Positions 28,124 through 36,573 are shown, counted from the first letter of the stretch. The stretch is DNA of 41,185 nucleotides from Paraburkholderia graminis C4D1M (GCF_000172415.1 NZ_ABLD01000038.1:1-41185), one strand, 5' to 3'. Translations and numbers: made by a program. Notes: generated by a model not told the origin, from the letters alone.

Positions 28124-28405
28124 ATGAACAGCACTCAATCTACGAAGTCGATGAAATCCGCCGCTGGCCGGCTTTGCGCGCTGATGATCGCGGGCTGCCT
28201 GTCGTCGGTGGCTTTCGCCCAGGCTAGCGATCCGGCCGCCGCGCCGGTCACGCACGCCGACAAGAAGGCGGCGAAGGAGCAGTCGAAGGCGGACAAGAAG
28301 GCGGCTGTCGCGCAAGCCAAGGCCAACAAGGAAAAGACTGAGGCGCAAGCCGACGCCGATAAGGCTAATGCCGAGGCCAATTTGAAGGATGCCAAGAAGC
28401 AGTAG
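28124..28405 (+). CDS. Small secreted Ala/Lys-rich helical protein of unknown function
   Basis: A 93-residue exported protein. The start MNSTQSTKSMKS at 28124 is fixed by a near-perfect AAGGAGGT site 5 bases ahead. A signal peptide ends near SSVAFAQ. The mature part is almost only Lys, Ala, Glu, Asp and Gln (HADKKAAKEQSKADKKAA and similar), predicting one long charged helix. It resembles the lysine-rich half of the preceding protein, suggesting a duplicated pair. Function unknown; an envelope or periplasmic role is inference. Confidence 0.85.
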   Translation: MNSTQSTKSMKSAAGRLCALMIAGCLSSVAFAQASDPAAAPVTHADKKAAKEQSKADKKAAVAQAKANKEKTEAQADADKANAEANLKDAKKQ

Positions 28406-28457
28406 GGTTCTGGCTCTCGGCGCGATGAAGGAGCCGGAAGGCTTGCTGGTCCATGGC

Positions 28458-28496
28458 GGCCCGTTCAGCGTGAAGCGAACGGGCCGTTGTGTTTTC
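28458..28496 (+). terminator. Rho-independent terminator after the secreted-protein pair
   Basis: GGCCCGTTC (28458-28466) pairs perfectly with GAACGGGCC (28477-28485), with a 10-base loop, then a T-rich tail (GTTGTGTTTT). Confidence 0.8.
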
Positions 28497-28610
28497 TGAC
28501 TCGGGCTTGCTGGCCGCCGACGCCATACGGCGCCACGCGTCCCGCGCTGAGTCTGCCTGCAACGCCCGCGGCCGTCCGCGAAAAAAAGGGCGCTTGTGCG
28601 CCAGGGTTGT

Positions 28611-30827
28611 ATGGATATACAGTATGCGTCGCCTTCCCGATCCATTCAACGCCTGCCAAAAAACGTGCTTTCCGTCGCCGAATCTCCGCCATCCGACGCC
28701 GCCGCCTGGCTCGCGAAGCTCAACGACGCGCAGCGCGAGGCCGTCGAATACGGCGCGGATACGCCGCACGCACCGCCCGGCGCGTTACTGGTGATCGCGG
28801 GCGCGGGTTCCGGCAAGACCAACACGCTCGCGCATCGCGTCGCGAATCTGATGGTGAAAGGCGCCGATCCCGGGCGGATTCTGCTGCTCACGTTCTCGCG
28901 CCGCGCGGCGCTCGAAATGACTCGCCGCGTCACGCGCATCGCCACCGCGGCGCTCGGTACGCGCGCCGCGCTCGCGCAAGGGCTGACGTGGGCGGGCACC
29001 TTCCATAGCGTCGGCGCGCGGCTGTTGCGCGAATATGCGGAGCTGATCGGCCTTGCGCCGGCCTTCACCATCAACGACCGGGAGGATTCCGCCGACCTGA
29101 TGAACCTGGTGCGTCATGAACTCGGGCTGTCGGCGAAAGAACGGCGCTTTCCGGCCAAGAGCACCTGCTTCGCGATCTATTCGCGCGTGGTGAACACGGG
29201 CGCGTCGCTCGGCCAGGTTCTGGACAGCGCGTTTCCGTGGTGCCGCGAATGGGAGGCGGATTTGCGCATGCTGTTCGCCGCTTATGTCGACGCCAAACAG
29301 AAGCAAAGCGTGCTCGATTACGACGATCTGCTGCTCTACTGGTCGCACATGGCCGCCGAGCCGGCCATTGCCGCGGATCTGTCGGTGCGCTTCGATCATG
29401 TGCTCGTCGACGAGTATCAGGACACCAACCGCCTGCAGGCGTCCATCCTGCTCGCGCTGAAGCCCGACGGCCGCGGCCTGACCGTGGTCGGCGACGACGC
29501 CCAGTCGATCTACTCGTTTCGCGGCGCGACCGTGCGCAACATTCTCGACTTTCCGGCGCAATTCGATCCGCCCGCCACGCAGATCACGCTCGAGCGCAAT
29601 TACCGTTCGACGCAGCCGATTCTCGCCGCGTCCAATGCCGTGATCGAACTGGCCAGCGAGCGCTACACGAAGAACTTGTGGACCGATAAGGCATCGGCGC
29701 AACGCCCGCGTCTCGTGACCGTCGCCGACGAGGCCGACCAGGCGCGCTACGTCGTCGAACAGGTGCTCGAAGCGCGCGAGCAAGGCATGAAGCTGAAATC
29801 GCAGGCGGTGCTGTTTCGCGCCGCGCATCACAGCGCCGCGCTCGAAATCGAGCTTACGCGGCGCAACATTCCGTTCGTCAAGTTCGGCGGGCTGAAGTTT
29901 CTCGATTCAGTGCATGTGAAGGACGTGCTTGCCGTGCTGCGCTGGGCCGAGAATCCGCGCGATCGCGTGGCCGGCTTCCGCGTCGTGCAACTGCTGCCGG
30001 GCGTCGGGCCGGCCACCGCCGCGAAGGTGCTGGACGAGATCGTCGCTCGTGCCGGCGCCGGTGTCGCTGTCGGCAATCCGGCCGGGACTGTGGCCGAGAG
30101 TCTGGCCAACTCGGCGGCCAACGCGCTCGCGGCGTTCGCGCCGCCGCCCCGCGCGCAGGAGGACTGGCATCCGTTCGTCAGGCTGATGTCGAGCGTGTAC
30201 GGGCGGCAGACGCCGTGGCCCGCCGAGTTCGAGATGGTGCGGCGCTGGTACGAGCCGCACCTCGCGCGCAATCACGAAGACGCTGCGATTCGCCATGCCG
30301 ACGTGCTGCAGATGGAAAGCATCGCGGGCACCTATGCGTCGCGCGAACGCTTTCTGACCGAACTGACGCTCGATCCGCCCGACGCCACCAGCGACGAATC
30401 GGGCGTGCCGCTCATCGACGAAGACCATCTGATCCTGTCCACCATCCATTCGGCGAAGGGGCAGGAGTGGCGCAACGTGTTCGTGCTGAATGGTGTCGAC
30501 GGCTGCATTCCGTCCGACCTCGGCACGGGCAGCGAAGACGAAATCGACGAGGAGCGCCGCCTGCTCTATGTGGCGATGACGCGCGCGAAGGAAGATCTGC
30601 ATATCGTCGTGCCGCAGCGCTTTTACGTGCACAACCAGACGCATCTCGGCGACCGCCATGTGTGGGCGTCGCGCACGCGCTTCATTCCCGCGCATCTGAT
30701 GCCCTTGTTCGACGCTTATGCGTGGCCGCGCGTGCCCGTGGCGAGCGCGCCGACAGCCGCGGGGCTGGCCGCGGCGGCGCAGGCGAAGATCGAAATCGGG
30801 GCGAGGCTTAGGAAGATGTGGGATTGA
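28611..30827 (+). CDS. UvrD/Rep-family ATP-dependent DNA helicase
   Basis: A superfamily 1A 3'-5' helicase of about 738 residues. The motif order is complete: Q motif LNDAQREAV, Walker A AGAGSGKT, motif Ia LLLTFSRRAA, Walker B VDEYQDTN, motif III GDDAQSIYSFRGA, motif IV ERNYRST, motif V STIHSAKGQEWRNV and motif VI LLYVAMTRAKEDL. The start is uncertain: ATG 28611, GTG 28596 and GTG 28665 are all possible, and none has a strong ribosome-binding site. Length and motifs fit a repair or replication-restart helicase related to UvrD/PcrA rather than RecB. No partner subunit gene is nearby. Confidence 0.93.
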   Translation: MDIQYASPSRSIQRLPKNVLSVAESPPSDAAAWLAKLNDAQREAVEYGADTPHAPPGALLVIAGAGSGKTNTLAHRVANLMVKGADPGRILLLTFSRRAALEMTRRVTRIATAALGTRAALAQGLTWAGTFHSVGARLLREYAELIGLAPAFTINDREDSADLMNLVRHELGLSAKERRFPAKSTCFAIYSRVVNTGASLGQVLDSAFPWCREWEADLRMLFAAYVDAKQKQSVLDYDDLLLYWSHMAAEPAIAADLSVRFDHVLVDEYQDTNRLQASILLALKPDGRGLTVVGDDAQSIYSFRGATVRNILDFPAQFDPPATQITLERNYRSTQPILAASNAVIELASERYTKNLWTDKASAQRPRLVTVADEADQARYVVEQVLEAREQGMKLKSQAVLFRAAHHSAALEIELTRRNIPFVKFGGLKFLDSVHVKDVLAVLRWAENPRDRVAGFRVVQLLPGVGPATAAKVLDEIVARAGAGVAVGNPAGTVAESLANSAANALAAFAPPPRAQEDWHPFVRLMSSVYGRQTPWPAEFEMVRRWYEPHLARNHEDAAIRHADVLQMESIAGTYASRERFLTELTLDPPDATSDESGVPLIDEDHLILSTIHSAKGQEWRNVFVLNGVDGCIPSDLGTGSEDEIDEERRLLYVAMTRAKEDLHIVVPQRFYVHNQTHLGDRHVWASRTRFIPAHLMPLFDAYAWPRVPVASAPTAAGLAAAAQAKIEIGARLRKMWD

Positions 30828-30938
30828 GAGCCGGTTATAGCCGGTTGCTGGCGGCTTGCCGGAGCAGTCATCGGCGAGACAAGTGGGGTCGGTGCGGCGG
30901 GGCGCTAGCGGCGCGGCGGGGGCGAGCAAGGTGACCAG

Positions 30939-31092
30939 AGGCCGCAGCGCCCCAATGCCCCGGAAGCAGCCACGCGAGGCGGCCACCGCGGCCAAAGACC
31001 GCAGCGCCAAAGGCCGCAGCGCCCCAATGCCCCGGAAGCAGCCACGCGAGGCGGCCACCGCGGCCAAAGACCGCAGCGCCAAAGGCCGCAGC
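30939..31092. repeat. 72-bp direct tandem repeat, two full copies plus a short third
   Basis: Copies at 30939-31010 and 31011-31082 are virtually identical, and a 10-bp start of a third follows at 31083. The unit is 24 codons long, but no frame has a start and ribosome-binding site, so coding is not supported. Confidence 0.9.
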
Positions 31093-31320
31093 ACCCAAAG
31101 TCCACCGCGCCAAGACCACCGCGCCCAAAGTCCACCACGCCAAGACCACCGCGCCCAAAGTCCACCGCGCCAAGACCACCGCGCCAAGACCACCGCGCCA
31201 AGACCACAGCGCCAAGACCACCGCGCCAAGACCACAGCGCCAAAGACCACAGCGCCAAGACCACAGCGCCAAGACCACAGCGCCAAGACCACAGCGCCAA
31301 AGACCACAGCGCCACAGACC
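31091..31320. repeat. 30-bp repeats grading into 14/15-bp repeats (KTTAP-like core)
   Basis: Three 30-bp units (31091-31180) are followed by about ten units of 14 or 15 bp with core GCCAAGACCACAGC or the same with one more A. The 15-bp form would encode Lys-Thr-Thr-Ala-Pro, but the 14-bp units break the frame repeatedly. Open frames of 130-160 codons on both strands here are products of composition. Confidence 0.9.
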
Positions 31321-31363
31321 GCAGCCACAAATTGCCCGGAAAGCGGCTAAGCGCTCACCACGC

Positions 31364-32131
31364 TCACCGCGACTGACGTTGCTGCTGCTGAGGCGTCGGA
31401 CGCGGCGGAACGAAAAAGTTGCGCAGCCAAGCCGCCATCCGCGAAAACACGTCGTACGGTTCTTCGACGAAAATTTCCGGTTTCAGCAGGCGCAGATATT
31501 CCATGATCTGCTGCGCTTCCTGTTTCTGGAACGAGCCGTGCGAAATGCCGAGGCGCAACAGCCCGCGCAGTTCGCCGAGCTTTTCGCGCGCCGTGCTGCC
31601 CACGTTCGTTTCGCACGCGACCTTCGCCTCGTACACGCGCTGACGCAACGATTCGACGAGCCGCCATGCCGGCGTCTGCATGACTTCCTCGAGCGCCTGG
31701 ATGTCCTGCACGGCGCCCTTGATCTGCGCGGCGAGCGGGTCGACCAGCACGGCGTCGCCTTCGGCTTCCTTGACGATGGCCGCCGCCCAGTCGCGGCACT
31801 GCTTGGCGAGCTCTTCCGGCGTCCATTCCGAGCGTGCCGCGAAGCCGAAGCCGAACTCGCCGGCCTGCTGCATCAGAATCGCGACGACGTCCGGGAACTC
31901 CTTGTCCAGCGTGCGTTTCGCCCATGCATACTGGCCGCCCTGCAACATCCGCTGAACCGCGTGTTCGGTCAGCGGCACCATGTTGTCGAGCAGCTTGGCG
32001 CGCAAAAAGTCCTCGAACGACGGCGTCGCGAACTGCGGATCGAGCTTCAGCGATACGCGCAGAAAAGCCTCGAAATCCTTGCGCAGCGTCGCGATGGTCT
32101 CGTCTTTGAGCGTGAGGGTGATTTGACCCAT
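31364..32131 (-). CDS. Conserved protein of unknown function
   Basis: A 255-residue soluble protein starting MGQITLTLKDETIATLRKDF. It is rich in amphipathic helices and has no signal peptide or membrane span. Features are FEAFLRVSLKLDPQFATPSF, a mid-region EWTPEELAKQCRDWA and a C-terminal RMAAWLRNFFVPPRPTPQQQ tail. Codon use is typical of the neighbourhood, so it is a real gene, but I recognise no domain. The start at 32131 is chosen over an Arg-rich extension. It sits alone between two tandem-repeat arrays. Confidence 0.8.
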   Translation of the reverse strand: MGQITLTLKDETIATLRKDFEAFLRVSLKLDPQFATPSFEDFLRAKLLDNMVPLTEHAVQRMLQGGQYAWAKRTLDKEFPDVVAILMQQAGEFGFGFAARSEWTPEELAKQCRDWAAAIVKEAEGDAVLVDPLAAQIKGAVQDIQALEEVMQTPAWRLVESLRQRVYEAKVACETNVGSTAREKLGELRGLLRLGISHGSFQKQEAQQIMEYLRLLKPEIFVEEPYDVFSRMAAWLRNFFVPPRPTPQQQQRQSR

Positions 32132-32379
32132 GTGTCTATCCCGTTTGGTCCTGCCGCGCGGCCTCGTCGTGTGCTCCGGTCGCAAGCGGACCCGGAGATT
32201 CGACGCGCGATGGCCACGCGCTTGATTCCTGCCTGTTGCCGCGTCGTTGGCGGGACGTATCCCGTATCCCGACGAGCGGACCTCGACTGCTTATCGGCGG
32301 ATTGACGGGAAACTTAAGGGTTTTATCGGGTAGCGCGCGGGCGCTGGAGGCGTCTTTTGGCGGCGGGATGCGGCGAGGA

Positions 32380-32750
32380 TGCTGAGGAGCGGGCGGCGGC
32401 GACGGGGCGGCCAATGCGTCCGGCGAGCGGGACGAGCGGGGGCGTTGGTGGCGGTGGATTATGCATCCGGCGAGCGGGACGAGCGGGTGCAGGCGGCGGT
32501 GGGCACTGCATCCGGCGAGTGGACGAGCACGCGTAGGCGACGGGCAATGCGTCGGGTGAGTGGACGAGCGGGCGGCGGCGGCGGACTATGCGTCCGGCGC
32601 GCGGACGAGCGGGTGTAGGCGGCGGTGGGCACTGCATCCGGCGAGTGGACGAGCACGCGTAGGCGACGGGCAATGCGTCGGGTGAGCGAACGACCGGGCC
32701 GTTAGCGGCGGCGGGCAACGCGTCAGGCGAGCAGACGCGCAGGCGTTGGC
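32380..32750. repeat. GC-rich minisatellite with about 42-bp units and a 126-bp higher-order period
   Basis: Degenerate units contain ATGCGTCCGGCGAG, then GGACGAGCGGG and a GGCGGCGG run. A block of more than 60 bp is repeated nearly exactly at 32491 and 32617 (period 126, three units). No frame has a start with a ribosome-binding site. It occupies most of the 719-bp gap between the unknown gene and azlD; the remainder shows nothing I can assign. Confidence 0.88.
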
Positions 32751-32850
32751 GGCGGCCGGCCGCCGCAGCCATTGGCAATGCGACGGGCGCAACCGCCACC
32801 AGCGCCGCTTCCCACGTGAGTAGGCACTCACCAGGGCGCCGCCCAAGTCA

Positions 32851-33180
32851 CTACCTCAGCACCACGCATTGCCAAACAAAAAACACCGCCAGCCCAATCG
32901 CGATGGTGACCAGCGGGCGCCGCGTCAGCGCGCTCGCCGCCACAGCGGCCAGCGCGCCGACCAGTTGCGGATTGCGCCAGGTCAACTCGGCGCCGGCGTC
33001 GGCGCCATGCGGCGAGACGGCCATCGGCACGATGATCGCTGTCAGCACGGTGACCGGCACGAAGCCGAGGGCAGTGCGCACCAGCGGCGGAAACACCAGC
33101 CGGTCGCCGAGCACGAAGACGGCCGCGCGGATCACCCAGGTGATCAGCGCCATGCCAAGTATCAGGACGACGTAGTTCAT
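32851..33180 (-). CDS. azlD: AzlD-family branched-chain amino acid export subunit
   Basis: A 109-residue membrane protein with about four hydrophobic spans: MNYVVLILGMALITWVIRAA, the family-typical LVRTALGFVPVTVLTAIIVP, and two further helices. AzlD works with AzlC to export branched-chain amino acids or analogues. Its ATG overlaps the azlC stop by four bases (ATGA), showing translational coupling. Confidence 0.92.
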   Translation of the reverse strand: MNYVVLILGMALITWVIRAAVFVLGDRLVFPPLVRTALGFVPVTVLTAIIVPMAVSPHGADAGAELTWRNPQLVGALAAVAASALTRRPLVTIAIGLAVFFVWQCVVLR

Positions 33181-33914
33181 CGCGACGCCTCCGCGGAACG
33201 GCGCGAGCGCCGCGAACGAAGCCCCGGCGTCGACAGCAGAACGCCGACGACGACGCCCGCGAACACCGCAGCGAGCAGGCCGAGCTTGTACGGCCACGCC
33301 TGCCAGAGGAAGGCCAGCGTGCCCGCAGTGACCGCTGCCGCGATGTAACGCAGCGCGACCAACTGAGGCACGACGATCGCGATAAACGTCGCGACCATCG
33401 CGAAGTCGAGCCCGAGCGATTGCAGGCCCGGAAACGCCGCGCCGAACAGCAGACCGGCGATCGTCCAGCACTGCCAGTTCAGATACATCGCGAGACCCGC
33501 GCCGAAGAAGTAGTGCGGTCCGACGGTGCCCGGCTCACGGTGGCGATAGTGCTCCCAGGCGACCGCGAAGACCTCGTCGGTGAGAAGCGCGCCGAGCGCC
33601 CAGCGCCAGCGCGCCGGCAGATGCGCCACATGCGGCGCGAGCGTCGCGCTGTACAGTACGTGCCGCAGATTGACGACGAGCGTCGTCGCCCAGATCACGG
33701 CAAAACTCGCGTGACCGGCGATCAGCCCGAGCGCAATGAACTGCGCGGAGCCGGCGAATACGACGAGCGACATCAACTGGCCGTGCCACAACTGCAGCGG
33801 GCCGGACGCGACGAGCGTGCCGTAAATGACACCGAAGGGCGCTGCGCCGATCATCATCGGGATGATGTCGCGTGCGCCGGCGGTGAATTCCTTGAGATGG
33901 TTCGAGCGGGTCAA
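33177..33914 (-). CDS. azlC: AzlC-family branched-chain amino acid permease
   Basis: The main membrane subunit of the AzlCD exporter, 245 residues. Family features are GARDIIPMMIGAAPFGVIYG, the FAGSAQFIALGLI block and VVNLRHVLYSATLAPH. I chose TTG 33914 as start because a perfect AAGGAGG lies six bases ahead; the ATG 27 bp further upstream (33941) would place that sequence inside the coding region. It is followed by azlD with overlapping stop/start, and preceded by the AraC gene on the same strand. Confidence 0.9.
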   Translation of the reverse strand: MTRSNHLKEFTAGARDIIPMMIGAAPFGVIYGTLVASGPLQLWHGQLMSLVVFAGSAQFIALGLIAGHASFAVIWATTLVVNLRHVLYSATLAPHVAHLPARWRWALGALLTDEVFAVAWEHYRHREPGTVGPHYFFGAGLAMYLNWQCWTIAGLLFGAAFPGLQSLGLDFAMVATFIAIVVPQLVALRYIAAAVTAGTLAFLWQAWPYKLGLLAAVFAGVVVGVLLSTPGLRSRRSRRSAEASR

Positions 33915-33990
33915 GACTTGCCTCCTTGAGCCGGGAAGCATAGCGGGCGAGGCGCGGCCGCACTTGTACGTTCTTGCGGACGAGCGATCG

Positions 33991-34821
33991 TCACGCTCCC
34001 TGCCAGCGTCCGGGCGGCACGCCGAACATGCGCCGGAAGTGCCGCGTGAAGTGGCTCTGATCGGTGAAGCCGCTGGCGGCGGCCACATCGGTGACGGGAA
34101 CGCCCGCGCGCAGCGGCGCAAGCGCGCGTTGCAGCCGCACCTGGTTGCGCCACGCGTGAGGCGGGAGGCCAGTGGCGCGGTTAAAGAGCCGCGCCGCGTG
34201 AAACGGCGAGAGCCCCGCGGCCTGCGCGAGTTCGGCGAGCGTAACCGGTTCGAGAAGATCGCCTGTCAGACGCTCTTTCATCGTCGCGACGCGGGCGTCG
34301 TCGGCGGCAACGCGCGAGGGTTCCGGCTGTGTCTGCGCGTAGCGCACGAGCAAGGTGGACAGCGCGTCGAGCATCGCGGCTTCCGCGGCGAGCGCGTCGG
34401 CGCCGTCTTCGAGCAGACGATGCGCGTTCGCGAGCCGCGCGGCGAGATCAGGATCGCGGATCACGCCGGGCGTGAACCACGGCAGCGGCTGCGGCTTGCC
34501 GGCGACTTCGTCGGCGAGTTCGTGGATGAACTGCACGGGCGCATACATCACGCGATACCGCCAGCCGGCCTCCACCGCCTTCGAGCCCGTGTGCAACTCG
34601 CCGGGGTTGATGATCGGCACGCCGCCCGCTTCGGCAACGTAGTCCGAGCCGCGATACCGGTAGCCTTCCGCGCCCGCGACGATCACCGGGATCGTGTACG
34701 CGTCGTGCCAATGCGGCGCGAATTCGTGATCGTGATATTCGGCCGTGAGCAGGTCCGCGCCGGGCAGAAGCGGCGTGCGCCAGTAACGGGCGGAGTTGCG
34801 AAAACGATGGGCGGCGGTCAT
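33991..34821 (-). CDS. AraC-family transcriptional regulator with cupin-like sensor
   Basis: A 276-residue regulator. The N-terminal AraC-binding cupin holds the metal/ligand-like HEFAPHWHDAYTIPVI region (about 31-46) and PGELHTG. The C-terminal third has the two helix-turn-helix units: LAELAQAAGLSPFHAARLFN and VTDVAAASGFTDQSHFTRHF, ending FGVPPGRWQ. It lies 76 bp upstream of azlC on the same strand, so it may be cotranscribed and is a natural candidate regulator of azlCD. The effector is unknown. Confidence 0.93.
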   Translation of the reverse strand: MTAAHRFRNSARYWRTPLLPGADLLTAEYHDHEFAPHWHDAYTIPVIVAGAEGYRYRGSDYVAEAGGVPIINPGELHTGSKAVEAGWRYRVMYAPVQFIHELADEVAGKPQPLPWFTPGVIRDPDLAARLANAHRLLEDGADALAAEAAMLDALSTLLVRYAQTQPEPSRVAADDARVATMKERLTGDLLEPVTLAELAQAAGLSPFHAARLFNRATGLPPHAWRNQVRLQRALAPLRAGVPVTDVAAASGFTDQSHFTRHFRRMFGVPPGRWQGA

Positions 34822-34962
34822 GGCATGGCTTTCATTCAGCCACCCAGTTTAGCGCGGGCGAGCGGTCGGCGGCATGCGCCTTCCGGCTATGCGCATGCTG
34901 CACTTTTTCGTAGGACGCTGGTTATGTGCTGCTATGTCGCGCGTTGTCTCGCCGCTGCGGGC

Positions 34963-35475
34963 TCACTTGAGCGGAATGGTCGTGCCGGCCGGCATGGGCA
35001 CGGCGCTCACGCTGTTTTTCGCGCTGCCGCTCACCACGCGGTCGCTGTACGTGAGATAGACGAGCGCGTTGCGTTTCGTGTCGACCACGCGCACGACATG
35101 CAGCGCCTTGAAGATCAGCGACATGCTGACGGAGAACACATCGGCTTGCTGCTTGAGCGGTCCGCTGAAGTGGATCGCACCGACCTGGCGGCAGGCGATG
35201 GACGCCTCCGTGGGATCTTCGGCGATGCCGAGCGTGCCCTTGACGCCGCCCGTCCGCGCGCGCGACACATAGCAGGTCACACCTTGCACGAGAGGATCGT
35301 CATAAGCTTCGACGACTACGCGATCCGAGCCGGTGATGCGAAAGTTCGTATTGACGCTGCCGACTTCCTCGGCGTGCGCAAACGGCACGAGCACGGTGGA
35401 GGCCAGTGCAAACGCAGCTGTAAGTGCGACCGCAAACGCGGCCGCAGGCGCCGTGCGCAACGAGATGAATTTCAT
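34963..35475 (-). CDS. creA: CreA-family periplasmic protein
   Basis: A 170-residue exported protein. After a signal peptide (AAFALASTVLVPFAHA) come the CreA blocks VGSVNTNFRITGSDRVVVEA, YDDPLVQGVTCYVSRA and GLAE-like GIAEDPTEASIACRQVG, then DVFSVSMSLIFKALHVVR. Role unknown in all species, although creA is named for linkage to the E. coli CreBC system; those genes are absent here. The start at 35475 (MKFISLRTA) fits the signal peptide best. Confidence 0.93.
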   Translation of the reverse strand: MKFISLRTAPAAAFAVALTAAFALASTVLVPFAHAEEVGSVNTNFRITGSDRVVVEAYDDPLVQGVTCYVSRARTGGVKGTLGIAEDPTEASIACRQVGAIHFSGPLKQQADVFSVSMSLIFKALHVVRVVDTKRNALVYLTYSDRVVSGSAKNSVSAVPMPAGTTIPLK

Positions 35476-35593
35476 GAGATTGCCGACTGATGAGCAGGGT
35501 TCGTTGGGCAGCGCGGTGATGCGCTGCGAAGCCGTCATCGTATACCGCCGCGTCGTTCGCGCGACGATGGATGGCCAAAGCCATCGGCAAAAC

Positions 35594-35619
35594 AAAAAGG
35601 CCCGCACGGATGCGGGCCT
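35594..35619 (-). terminator. Rho-independent terminator after tRNA-Asn
   Basis: On the minus strand, GGCCCGCA-TCCG-TGCGGGCC is followed by TTTTT. It ends the tRNA transcript. Confidence 0.9.
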
Positions 35620-35627
35620 TCGAATTT

Positions 35628-35703
35628 TGGCTCCTCGACCTGGGCTCGAACCAGGGACCTACGGATTAACAGTCCGGCGCTCTACCGACTGAGCTATCGA
35701 GGA
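35628..35703 (-). tRNA. tRNA-Asn (anticodon GTT), copy 2 in transcription order
   Basis: On the minus strand a 76-nt tRNA: acceptor TCCTCGA pairs with TCGAGGA, D-arm GCTCAGTCGGTAGAGC, anticodon loop CTGTTAA with GTT, T-arm CCTGGTTCGAGCCCAGG and an encoded CCA. It is identical to the copy at 35766-35841. Confidence 0.98.
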
Positions 35704-35727
35704 ACAGCAGTACAACTTGATCTACAT

Positions 35728-35753
35728 AAAAAAGCCCGTCTTGGTTAACGGGC
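35728..35753 (-). terminator. Terminator-like hairpin between the two tRNA-Asn genes
   Basis: On the minus strand GCCCGT-TAACCAAG-ACGGGC is followed by six T residues, directly downstream of the first tRNA. The second tRNA may therefore need readthrough or its own promoter. Confidence 0.8.
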
Positions 35754-35765
35754 TTTTGCAATTCT

Positions 35766-35841
35766 TGGCTCCTCGACCTGGGCTCGAACCAGGGACCTAC
35801 GGATTAACAGTCCGGCGCTCTACCGACTGAGCTATCGAGGA
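35766..35841 (-). tRNA. tRNA-Asn (anticodon GTT), copy 1 in transcription order
   Basis: Identical in all 76 bases to the copy at 35628-35703, including the encoded CCA. The 62-bp spacer between the copies holds a terminator-like hairpin. Confidence 0.98.
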
Positions 35842-35955
35842 ACAGAACAACAACAGCAGAGAAACGGAATTGTAGGAGCAGCTTTCGCACCTGTCAATAC
35901 TTCGCGTTCATCTCGATTTGGCTGAAACGGCCGCGTACCGACAGCGCCGCAACGC

Positions 35956-36279
35956 TCAGCGCACCAGCAGCGCGAGCTTTTCCTTGACGTCCTTGAACTC
36001 GTCGGCTTCCGGCAGCGGCGCCTTCGTCTTGGTGATGCTCGGCCAGTTCTTGGCTAGATCGGCATTCAACTCGATGAAGTTTTGCTGGTCGCCCGGCACG
36101 TCTTCCTCGGCATAAATGGCATTCACCGGGCACTCGGCCACGCACACAGCGCAGTCGATGCATTCATCGGGGTCGATCGCGAGGAAGTTGGGACCTTCGC
36201 GAAAGCAGTCCACCGGGCACACATCGACGCAGTCGGTATAGCGGCACTTGATGCAGCTTTCGGTCACAACGTGAGTCAT
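35956..36279 (-). CDS. fdxA: 7Fe ferredoxin FdxA
   Basis: A 107-residue ferredoxin with one [3Fe-4S] and one [4Fe-4S] cluster. The ligand pattern is complete: C9, C17 and C50 fit the 3Fe cluster; C21, C40, C43 and C46 the 4Fe cluster (VDVCPVDCF and CIDCAVCVAECPV). The C-terminal 55 residues form the helical tail typical of this class. It serves as an electron carrier; the partner is unknown. It is divergent from pncB across about 290 bp. Confidence 0.96.
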   Translation of the reverse strand: MTHVVTESCIKCRYTDCVDVCPVDCFREGPNFLAIDPDECIDCAVCVAECPVNAIYAEEDVPGDQQNFIELNADLAKNWPSITKTKAPLPEADEFKDVKEKLALLVR

Positions 36280-36573
36280 TCAGGCAGCTCCTGCATGCGG
36301 AATCAGAAAGGCGCAAACGCCAAAAGCGCTATTGTAACGTAACGTCAAGAGGCGCATGCGGCATCACACAACGGCTTTTATATGTTTTCGTGATTAGTTT
36401 ATTGCGTCCGAAAACAGTATCCCGCCGACGGCAAGCGCCGCCGCGCGGGCCGCGGCCGGGAGCCTGAAGGCCGGCGCATTCGGGTAACATGCGTCAAGCC
36501 GGTGCGCACGAGGCGCGCCGTATGCATGGGTTGAGTCACGCCTCCCGTACTTCGCAGTCCCCTTCGCACCATC

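Noticed and set aside
31091..31320. CRISPR array
   Set aside because: Units are contiguous without unique spacers, and no cas genes are present.
30856..31350. 164-codon open frame through the repeat array
   Set aside because: No start site signal, frame shifts between repeat units of 14 and 15 bp, and open frames on both strands; treated as non-coding repeat.
32323..32799. 158-codon minus-strand Pro/Arg/Ala-rich open frame in the second array
   Set aside because: Open only because of repeat composition; both strands are open and there is no ribosome-binding site.
35628..35841. Integrated element using tRNA-Asn as attachment site
   Set aside because: No integrase or foreign-looking cargo beside the tRNA genes; the repeat is the whole tRNA gene.
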